Assembly (NCBI GenBank): GCA_039680785.1
Contig: JBDKSF010000009.1
Span: 1-36,023 of the forward strand
Origin: Candidatus Cloacimonas sp.
Lineage (GTDB): Bacteria; Cloacimonadota; Cloacimonadia; Cloacimonadales; Cloacimonadaceae
Length of the DNA stretch: 36,023 bases
Direction of reading: 5' to 3'
The translations under genes were made by a program, and so were the position numbers. Position 1 is the first letter of the stretch, and each line of letters begins with the position of its first letter. The notes below the pieces were generated by a model, which saw nothing but the letters and a program-made list of their open reading frames with translations, was not told the DNA's origin and did not search any database. This document shows positions 30,417 to 36,023 of the stretch, one piece after another.

Positions 30417-30445
30417 TTGACATATTAAAGATGAATTTTCTTAAT
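30417..30445 (+). promoter_or_regulatory. Candidate promoter of the rimP-nusA-infB operon or its leader RNA
   Basis: GCTTGACA (TTGACA at 30417-30422), 17 bases, then CTTAAT followed by GG. The predicted start near 30452 lies just before the first of a series of hairpins. Confidence 0.5.
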
Positions 30446-30459
30446 GGATTTATAAATGA

Positions 30460-30514
30460 AAATCGATCATAAAATCGGTTTGATGGGAATAGTAACCGTT
30501 AACTACGGAAATAG
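30460..30514 (+). promoter_or_regulatory. Structured leader, two hairpins before a terminator-like stem
   Basis: Stem 1 is AAATCGAT/ATCGGTTT (30460-30467 with 30474-30481, one G-U). Stem 2 is CCGT/ACGG (30496-30499 with 30505-30508). Together with the terminator-like stem at 30515-30542 they would form a compact RNA of about 90 bases starting near 30452. It could be a small RNA or an attenuator of the downstream operon. I do not recognise it as a known riboswitch. Confidence 0.45.
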
Positions 30515-30542
30515 ATAGCTACTTTGGATAGCTATTTTTTTT
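30515..30542 (+). terminator. Intrinsic terminator-like hairpin in the rimP leader
   Basis: ATAGCTA (30515-30521) pairs with TAGCTAT (30529-30535) around a seven-base loop, and a run of eight T (30535-30542) overlaps the end of the stem. The stem is AT-rich, so strength is uncertain. It lies about 200 bases upstream of rimP on the same strand. Confidence 0.55.
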
Positions 30543-30604
30543 GAGTGAAATTGGCTTTAAAAGTAAGAGAAAAATAGTTAAAGATTGATAAATTTATAGG
30601 AAAT

Positions 30605-30717
30605 GGCAAAACAATGCTGCGGTTTTGCCCGTTTCCCAGAGCAGCGAAGGAAGTTATCGTAAGCTAAAAAGCGAAGAAGATAACTTGTTGATAACAAAAA
30701 CGATAGTGTGTCGTTTT
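30605..30717 (+). promoter_or_regulatory. Second structured part of the rimP leader, three hairpins
   Basis: GGCAAAAC/GTTTTGCC (30605-30612 with 30622-30629), AAGTTATC/GATAACTT (30651-30658 with 30679-30686) and AAAACGA/TCGTTTT (30697-30703 with 30711-30717) form three consecutive stems. They end about 30 bases before the rimP start. None is followed by a long T-run. Confidence 0.5.
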
Positions 30718-30745
30718 GGCAGTAATATAAGAATGAGGCAAAAAA

Positions 30746-31216
30746 ATGGAGTTTTACAGAGTTCAAATTGAAGAGATAGCGAAGAAGATCTGCCAGGAAT
30801 TACATCTTGCAGTGTATGACATCGATGAAAAGATTTCTGCCAAAGGGCGGATCATCACAGTATATCTTACCAAAGTGGGAGGAGTTTCCTTGGATGAATG
30901 TGCCGCCTTCAGTCGCTCTTTGAGTAACGAACTGGATACTTTTGACCTCATTCCGGAGCGTTATTTTTTGGAGGTCTCTTCTCCTGGACTGGAACGTCCC
31001 TTAAAACTTAAAAGCCATTATGTGAGCGCCATAAACGAAAAAGTGGCGGTTCAATATAATGTGGGAGAGGAAAAAAAATCCGTGATGGGGACATTGACGG
31101 AAGTAAATCAAGATACGATTGTGCTTGATGACCGAGGCACGGTGATGGAAATTCCGTTCAAATCCATCCTCCGTGCAAAGACAGTATATTTAGCCACAGA
31201 GAGGAGGAGGGGTTAA
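30746..31216 (+). CDS. rimP: Ribosome maturation factor RimP
   Basis: A 156-residue protein that helps assemble the 30S subunit. The N-terminal alpha/beta domain shows the family pattern: VYDIDEKISAKGRIITVYL, then GVSLDECAAFSRSLSNELD and the strongly conserved RYFLEVSSPGLERPLK near residues 71-86. The C-terminal SH3-like barrel follows. GAGG lies about 9 bases before the ATG. It is the first gene of the rimP-nusA-infB operon and is followed by nusA after 4 bases. Confidence 0.96.
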   Translation: MEFYRVQIEEIAKKICQELHLAVYDIDEKISAKGRIITVYLTKVGGVSLDECAAFSRSLSNELDTFDLIPERYFLEVSSPGLERPLKLKSHYVSAINEKVAVQYNVGEEKKSVMGTLTEVNQDTIVLDDRGTVMEIPFKSILRAKTVYLATERRRG

Positions 31217-31220
31217 GATA

Positions 31221-32456
31221 ATGAGTACAAATATAGTTGAAGCCCTAAGCAAACTGGCAGCTGTAAAACAGTTGGATAAGGAAGTGATTCAGAATATCAT
31301 TCTGGAATCCGTAACATCTACTTTACAAAAGCGTTTGACACCCGAGGCAGAATTAAAAGTGTATGTGGATGATTTAAGCGGAAGCGTAAAAGTTCAGTTC
31401 AAAAGTGTGGTGGTGGAAAGAGAAGAAGGTTTGGGACAGATATCTTTAATGGAAGCAAAAGCAGAATATAATCCCAATGCTCAGCCGGGAGAAATGATAG
31501 AAAAAACAATGTCACTCTACGAATTTGAGCCGAAATTGGTGAAGACCGTGCAGAAAATTATCCAAGATAAAATACGGATGCTGGAAGACGAGAAAATCCA
31601 AAACGATTTCAATAAACAAAAGCATACCATCGTTACCGGCAAAATAAAGGCAATTGATGATTTTGGCGGTTACATAATTGATATTGGCTATTCGGACGCT
31701 TTGCTGCCTCTTGATGAACAGATTGAAAATGAATTTTATCGAGTGGGAGAAAATATCAGAGCTTATGTAGTGAACATTCGCACTGGCAAAAAAGGGGTGA
31801 TCATTGTCCTCTCCCGCACTAATCCTGAATTTGTAAAAAAACTGTTTGAGGCGGAAATTCCCGAAATCTTCAGCGAAGAGATAAAAATTAGAAAAATCGT
31901 GCGTGAGCCCGGAATTAGAACAAAAGTGGAATTGGAAACGGATAACCCGAAAATTGATCCCATCGTTGCTTGTATTGGGCCCAAAGGAACCCGCATTGAT
32001 ACGCTGCGCAAAGAATTACACGGAGAACAAATAGATATCGTAGTGCATAGTGAAGATCCCGAAAAAATGATTGAAAATGCTCTTGGCATTTCTGGGATTA
32101 AACAGGTAATTATCGAAAGAAATCACTCTGCCAGCGTTATAGTTGATGAAGCAGATAAATTGACGGCGATCGGCAAACAGGGTAAAAATGTGAAGCTGGC
32201 TGCCAAACTGGTGGGAATGAAAATAGATATTTACACAATGCCCGAATTTGAAGAAAAGATGGCTAAAGAGCGTAGAACCGTTAGCCATATAACTGAATTG
32301 GATGGTGTAACTCCCAAACTTGCAGAGGTCTTAAAAAATGCCGGCTATACCAGCGTTCAAGATATTTTCACTGCTTCTCTGGATGAGCTTAAAAACCTGG
32401 AAGGTATGGGACAAAAAACAGCGGAACGGCTGAAAGAAGCAGCAAAGTATTTCTAA
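31221..32456 (+). CDS. nusA: Transcription termination/antitermination protein NusA
   Basis: A 411-residue RNA polymerase-binding protein that controls pausing, termination and antitermination. Domains in order are the N-terminal polymerase-binding domain (to about 130), S1 domain (VTGKIKAIDDFGGYIIDIG, about 137-200), and KH1 and KH2 (VACIGPKGTRIDTLRKELHGE and LTAIGKQGKNVKLAAKLVG). A single C-terminal helix-hairpin-helix segment (ILKNLEGMGQ-like NLEGMGQKTAERLKEA) replaces the two acidic repeats of Escherichia coli NusA. As part of this operon it is a natural candidate to regulate its own leader. Its TAA overlaps the next ATG by one base. Confidence 0.97.
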   Translation: MSTNIVEALSKLAAVKQLDKEVIQNIILESVTSTLQKRLTPEAELKVYVDDLSGSVKVQFKSVVVEREEGLGQISLMEAKAEYNPNAQPGEMIEKTMSLYEFEPKLVKTVQKIIQDKIRMLEDEKIQNDFNKQKHTIVTGKIKAIDDFGGYIIDIGYSDALLPLDEQIENEFYRVGENIRAYVVNIRTGKKGVIIVLSRTNPEFVKKLFEAEIPEIFSEEIKIRKIVREPGIRTKVELETDNPKIDPIVACIGPKGTRIDTLRKELHGEQIDIVVHSEDPEKMIENALGISGIKQVIIERNHSASVIVDEADKLTAIGKQGKNVKLAAKLVGMKIDIYTMPEFEEKMAKERRTVSHITELDGVTPKLAEVLKNAGYTSVQDIFTASLDELKNLEGMGQKTAERLKEAAKYF

Positions 32457-32701
32457 TGCCGAATAAAAATAGTAAAGCAATGCACCTTCCAATTAGAACT
32501 TGCGTGGTCTGCCAGAAAAAGATTGACCAGAATCGTCTGCTCAATTTTTTTCTCACACCAAGTGGAATTGTGTTTGATTGTAACCGCAAAATTCAGGTGC
32601 GTAAGCTTTATTTATGCCCTTCGGAAGAATGTTTTAACGGGCTATCAAAATGGTTGAAAAAAGCCAAAAAAAGAAAAAATGGGAGAAAAATTGAATCCTA
32701 A
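32456..32701 (+). CDS. rnpM: YlxR/RnpM family RNA-binding protein
   Basis: An 81-residue protein of the DUF448 family with the RTCVVCQKK motif at residues 14-22, GRK-like basic residues, and YLCPSEECF at about 52-60. In Bacillus subtilis YlxR was renamed RnpM because it binds and modulates RNase P RNA. The gene is coupled to nusA through TAATG and overlaps the next gene by 23 bases. This is the standard position for ylxR. Confidence 0.9.
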   Translation: MPNKNSKAMHLPIRTCVVCQKKIDQNRLLNFFLTPSGIVFDCNRKIQVRKLYLCPSEECFNGLSKWLKKAKKRKNGRKIES

Positions 32702-33020
32702 GATTATTACTTTGATGCAATTTGCCCGTAAAGCAGGAAAATTGGTTTCCGGTTTTGATGCCTGCGAACGCTCCCTGAACAAAAAAAACATAGCCCTGGT
32801 AATTTTGGCAGAGGATAGCTCGGAACGCACAAAAGAAAAAATTAAAAAATATGCTGAAACCACCGGAAACCGTAATAAAATTATTGAAACGGGAAACCAG
32901 ATAGAAATAAGCGCCGCTTTGGGTTTGCCTCTAACAGGGGTGTTTGGCATAACGGACAAAAGTTTTGCTGGTAAAATTATGGAATATTGGCTCTCTGAAA
33001 CAGAGAGGAGGAAACATTGA
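32679..33020 (+). CDS. L7Ae-family ribosomal-type protein YlxQ
   Basis: A 113-residue RNA-binding protein of the L7Ae/L30e/Gadd45 fold, as in YlxQ encoded between rnpM and infB in many bacteria. The family pattern is FARKAGKLVSGFDAC at residues 15-29, then a central VILAEDSSERTKEKI and the C-terminal LPLTGVFGITDKSFA. It probably binds a kink-turn RNA, though the biological target is not known. The start overlaps rnpM by 23 bases; the TGA stop overlaps the TTG start of infB. Confidence 0.88.
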   Translation: MGEKLNPKIITLMQFARKAGKLVSGFDACERSLNKKNIALVILAEDSSERTKEKIKKYAETTGNRNKIIETGNQIEISAALGLPLTGVFGITDKSFAGKIMEYWLSETERRKH

Positions 33021-35593
33021 CAGTAAGAGTTTATGATTTAGCCAAAGAGCTGAAAATAAGCACTATGGCACTAAAAAAACATCTAACGGACCTGGGTGTG
33101 TCCGTTAAAAGCCATATGAGCTTAATTGATGAAGAAGTCGCAGATAAAATACGCCTGAAATATAAAGAACAAGAAGATGCCGAAAAAAGAGCGGAAAAAG
33201 ATCGCAAACGCTTGATAGAAATGCGTCAAGCCGCCAAAGTCAAACAGGAAACACCCGAGCCGGAAGTAAAAAAAGAACCGGAACCCGCTCCTCCTGTTGT
33301 AGAAACAGTTGTAACTCCTCCTCCTAAAGAAGAAATTAAAATAGCCCAAGAAGAGGAAATAAAACCTCCTATCCCTGAAAAACCAAAGCCCGTAGTGGAA
33401 AAACCGGTGGAAAAACCAGTGGAACAACCCCCCAAACCAGTTTTCGAAAAGCCAAAAACAGCTCAGAAACCAAGAACGGAAACAACTGCTCCCAAACCAG
33501 GAGTAGGCCCCAAACCGGGATTACATAAAAAAGAATATCACAGAAATCAACCGCCTCCAAGCACGGTTGCCAAACCTGTTGTTGTTCCTGCAGTTACCGA
33601 GCCGGGTAGAGAAAGTGAACCCAAAAAATTCGGTAAAGCCAAAATCAGCCATGAAGAACTCGGCGATAAAAGCAAACATAAAAAAGCCATTATCTCCAGC
33701 ACCAAAAAAACCAAACAAAAATTGGTGGAAACGGTAGAAATTGACGAAGCGGAAATTTCCCGCAATATAAAAAAGACACTGCAAAAAAGCTCCAAACGCA
33801 AAAAATACCATCGCGAAGCACAAAATGTAGAAAACCGCAGCAATGAAATTGTGATTAGAGAATTTACTTCCGTTAGTGAGCTTGCCAAAATTATGAATGT
33901 CCCTCCTTCGGAAATTATTTCCAAATTCTTTATGATGGGTCAGCTGGTTACGATGAATCAAAGATTGGATAAGGACTCCTTGGAGATGATCTGCGATGAA
34001 TTTAAGGTGGACTACCGTTTTGAAGATGAATACGGAATGGATATCATAGATAAAGAACACGAACAATTTAACGAAGTTAAAGAAGAAAAACGCCCGCCGG
34101 TAGTTACAATTATGGGTCATGTGGATCATGGCAAAACCTCCATTTTGGATTATATTCGCAATTCAAATGTGGTGGCAGGTGAATCGGGTGGCATCACTCA
34201 ACACATCGGAGCTTATCAGATTGAAATTAACAAACATAAAATAACCTTTTTGGATACTCCCGGTCACGAAGCATTTACGGCAATGCGAGCCAGGGGTGCA
34301 AATGTAACTGATATAGCCATAATAGTGGTTTCAGCCACAGAAGGCATTAAAGCTCAAACCCGCGAAGCAATAGATCATGCAAAAGCCGCTCAAGTGGCTA
34401 TGATTATCGCGATCAATAAAGTTGACCTCCCGGAGGCAAATGTAGATAAGGTCATATCCCAACTTTTAGATGCAGGTGTCTTTCTGGAACAATATGGTGG
34501 CGATATCCCTTGGTGTAGAACTTCAGTCGTAACCGGAGAAGGCATATTAAATCTGATAGAACTTATTCTCTTAACGGCAGAATTGCTCGATTTGAAAGCC
34601 AAGCGCGAAGTTCCTGCCTCAGCTGTAGTTATTGAAGCCGGTATGGATGCCAGAATGGGACCTTTTGCTACAATTTTAATGCAGGAAGGAACTCTGCGTA
34701 AAAGTGACATTGTGGTTTGTGGAGCAGTGCATGGCAGAATTAGAAAAATGGAAAATGAGCGGGGCAGTGAGCTTAAAGTTCTTTACCCTTCAGATGTAGC
34801 CCGTATTTATGGTTTATCCGACACACCCAAGGCAGGTGATTTCTTAAATCAGGTAGATACTGAAAAGATGGCTCGCAGCATTAGTGTGGAACGACAACAG
34901 ATTCGTCTTGAGCGCGAAAAATATCTGAATAAGAGTTCTCTGCAAAATATATATGCCCGCATCAAAGAAGAGCAGATAAATACTCTGAATGTAATCTTGA
35001 AGACAGATACAGATGGATCTGCCGAAGCACTTGCCGATAGTTTTCAAAAGCTTTCCAACGATGAAGTAAGCGTTTCCATCATTCATAAAAGCGTAGGCGG
35101 AATAAGTGAAGCGGATGTTTCATTGGCTGCCGCTTCGGATGCCATAATTATTGGCTTTCATGTTCGCGCTTCCCATCTGGCAAGAAAGCTGGCAGAAGAT
35201 GAAGGCGTGCAAATAAAAATTTATCAAGTGATTTATGATGCTATGGAAGATTTGCGGAGCGCCTTGGAAGGAATGTTGAAACCGGAATATGAAGAACAAG
35301 TTATTGGCTCCGCCACAGTGCGCCAAGTATTTAAAATCAAGAAAGTGGGAACCATTGCCGGTTGCCAAGTTGACAAAGGAATTATGCAGGCAAATTGTAA
35401 AATTCGTTTATACCGAGACGATGTTTTGGTGACCGAAGATACCGTTAGTTCTTTAAAACACTATGCGGATGATGTAAAAGAAGTCCGTGCCGGTTCTGAA
35501 TGCGGCATTTCTTTGGCAAACTACACTGATATCAAAGAAGGCGATATCCTGGAAGCGTTTGTGGTTAATGAGGTTAACAAAAAGCTGCAATGA
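33017..35593 (+). CDS. infB: Translation initiation factor IF-2
   Basis: An 858-residue GTPase that brings initiator tRNA to the 30S subunit. Translation most likely starts at TTG 33017, with GAGGAGG about six bases upstream; no ATG fits as well. Residues 1-45 are an IF2_N module and a second one lies at about 280-340. Between them is a Lys/Pro/Glu-rich low-complexity linker (about 55-250). The G domain has GHVDHGKT at 367-374, DTPGHE at 413-418 and NKVD at 467-470, followed by domains II, III and the tRNA-binding C2. The gene overlaps ylxQ by four bases and rbfA by four bases, so the operon is tightly coupled. Confidence 0.98.
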   Translation: MTVRVYDLAKELKISTMALKKHLTDLGVSVKSHMSLIDEEVADKIRLKYKEQEDAEKRAEKDRKRLIEMRQAAKVKQETPEPEVKKEPEPAPPVVETVVTPPPKEEIKIAQEEEIKPPIPEKPKPVVEKPVEKPVEQPPKPVFEKPKTAQKPRTETTAPKPGVGPKPGLHKKEYHRNQPPPSTVAKPVVVPAVTEPGRESEPKKFGKAKISHEELGDKSKHKKAIISSTKKTKQKLVETVEIDEAEISRNIKKTLQKSSKRKKYHREAQNVENRSNEIVIREFTSVSELAKIMNVPPSEIISKFFMMGQLVTMNQRLDKDSLEMICDEFKVDYRFEDEYGMDIIDKEHEQFNEVKEEKRPPVVTIMGHVDHGKTSILDYIRNSNVVAGESGGITQHIGAYQIEINKHKITFLDTPGHEAFTAMRARGANVTDIAIIVVSATEGIKAQTREAIDHAKAAQVAMIIAINKVDLPEANVDKVISQLLDAGVFLEQYGGDIPWCRTSVVTGEGILNLIELILLTAELLDLKAKREVPASAVVIEAGMDARMGPFATILMQEGTLRKSDIVVCGAVHGRIRKMENERGSELKVLYPSDVARIYGLSDTPKAGDFLNQVDTEKMARSISVERQQIRLEREKYLNKSSLQNIYARIKEEQINTLNVILKTDTDGSAEALADSFQKLSNDEVSVSIIHKSVGGISEADVSLAAASDAIIIGFHVRASHLARKLAEDEGVQIKIYQVIYDAMEDLRSALEGMLKPEYEEQVIGSATVRQVFKIKKVGTIAGCQVDKGIMQANCKIRLYRDDVLVTEDTVSSLKHYADDVKEVRAGSECGISLANYTDIKEGDILEAFVVNEVNKKLQ

Positions 35594-36023
35594 AAAATTA
35601 TCGTATCCCTCGTTTGCAAGAGGAATTGAAAAAAATCTGTAATATTGCACTCTCCCAAAAATTGAATGACCCTAAACTGGTTTGGGTGCAAATAACGGAT
35701 GTAGTCCTTTCGAAGGATTTACATTATGCCAAGTTGTATTTTTCACATTATAACAATCCCGCCAGTCATAACCAAATCAGGGAACTCCTGATTAAGTCAT
35801 CTGGCTTTATAAAAAAACAAATAGCAGGAGCACAAATTATGAGAACCATCCCCGAACTCTCTTTCTACTATGATGAGACAGAAGATCGCGCCGCAAAAGT
35901 GGATTCCCTTCTTGCCTCGCTTAAAGATGATTTTGACGATGACGATGATGAAGACCAGGATATCGATCTGGACGACTATTTGGATGATGATGACGACTTC
36001 TTTGGTTTCGATGAGGACGAAGA
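35590..36023 (+). CDS. rbfA: Ribosome-binding factor A with acidic C-terminal extension (cut by window edge)
   Basis: At least 144 residues, open at the window end. The start overlaps the infB stop (ATGA). The KH-like RbfA domain is plain in the first 110 residues: YRIPRLQEELKKICNIAL, then DPKLVWVQITDVVLSKDLHYAKLY and RTIPELSFYYDETEDRAAKVD. RbfA binds 16S rRNA in the maturing 30S subunit. The family normally ends soon after this point. Here a tail of more than 30 residues made almost only of Asp and Glu follows and is still open at the last base. Such a tail is uncommon and could change rRNA binding. Confidence 0.92.
   Translation, partial: MKNYRIPRLQEELKKICNIALSQKLNDPKLVWVQITDVVLSKDLHYAKLYFSHYNNPASHNQIRELLIKSSGFIKKQIAGAQIMRTIPELSFYYDETEDRAAKVDSLLASLKDDFDDDDDEDQDIDLDDYLDDDDDFFGFDEDE

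Noticed and set aside
33122-33560. Long minus-strand frames opposite the infB linker
   Set aside because: They are shadows of the low-complexity Lys/Pro/Glu codons of IF-2 on the coding strand.

Overview
The window looks like a chromosomal segment of a Cloacimonadota bacterium (Candidatus Cloacimonas-like). The evidence is indirect. Large secreted proteins end in a YPNPF-type FlgD-like sorting domain. There is a sodium-pumping decarboxylase beta subunit, an AT-leaning genome with many short palindromic intergenic repeats, and Gram-negative-style lipoprotein and amidase genes. No marker gene fixes the taxonomy, so this is an inference.

Layout: 1-790 is the 3' part of rmuC. 909-2463 holds thiN and an M23 peptidase gene on the minus strand, upstream of which lie three tRNA genes (Lys-TTT, Glu-TTC, Glu-CTC; 2521-2788). 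A thioesterase (minus) and a YfhO-like membrane protein (plus) diverge from about 3300. valS (minus) ends in a repeat-rich gap. 8814-9658 is a mosaic of short repeats in front of a two-gene restriction-modification cassette (9659-12360): an HTH-fused N6-adenine methyltransferase and a PD-(D/E)xK endonuclease. A secreted M28 peptidase gene (12653-15139, minus) is split by an in-frame amber codon. Then come a methyltransferase/polysaccharide deacetylase pair (minus), recG (plus) and a large secreted S8 peptidase (plus).

23262-28125 is a tight five-gene run: oadB-like, cdd, a PflX-like radical SAM gene, amiC and a DUF512 radical SAM gene. It is followed by a phnD/phnC-like pair with no permease gene. 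30746 to the end is the classic translation/transcription operon rimP-nusA-rnpM(ylxR)-ylxQ-infB-rbfA, preceded by a 300-base highly structured leader containing a terminator-like hairpin.

Most transcription units are preceded by a well conserved TTGAC box about 17 bases before a poorly conserved -10 region. Intergenic space is dominated by repeat families. One is a 33-bp palindrome family whose arm sequence differs between loci while remaining self-complementary. Together with a 16-bp tandem array, these repeats supply the stop codons of three genes (rmuC, valS, yfhO). The most system-like novelty candidates are the R-M cassette flanked by decayed direct repeats, and the rimP leader.
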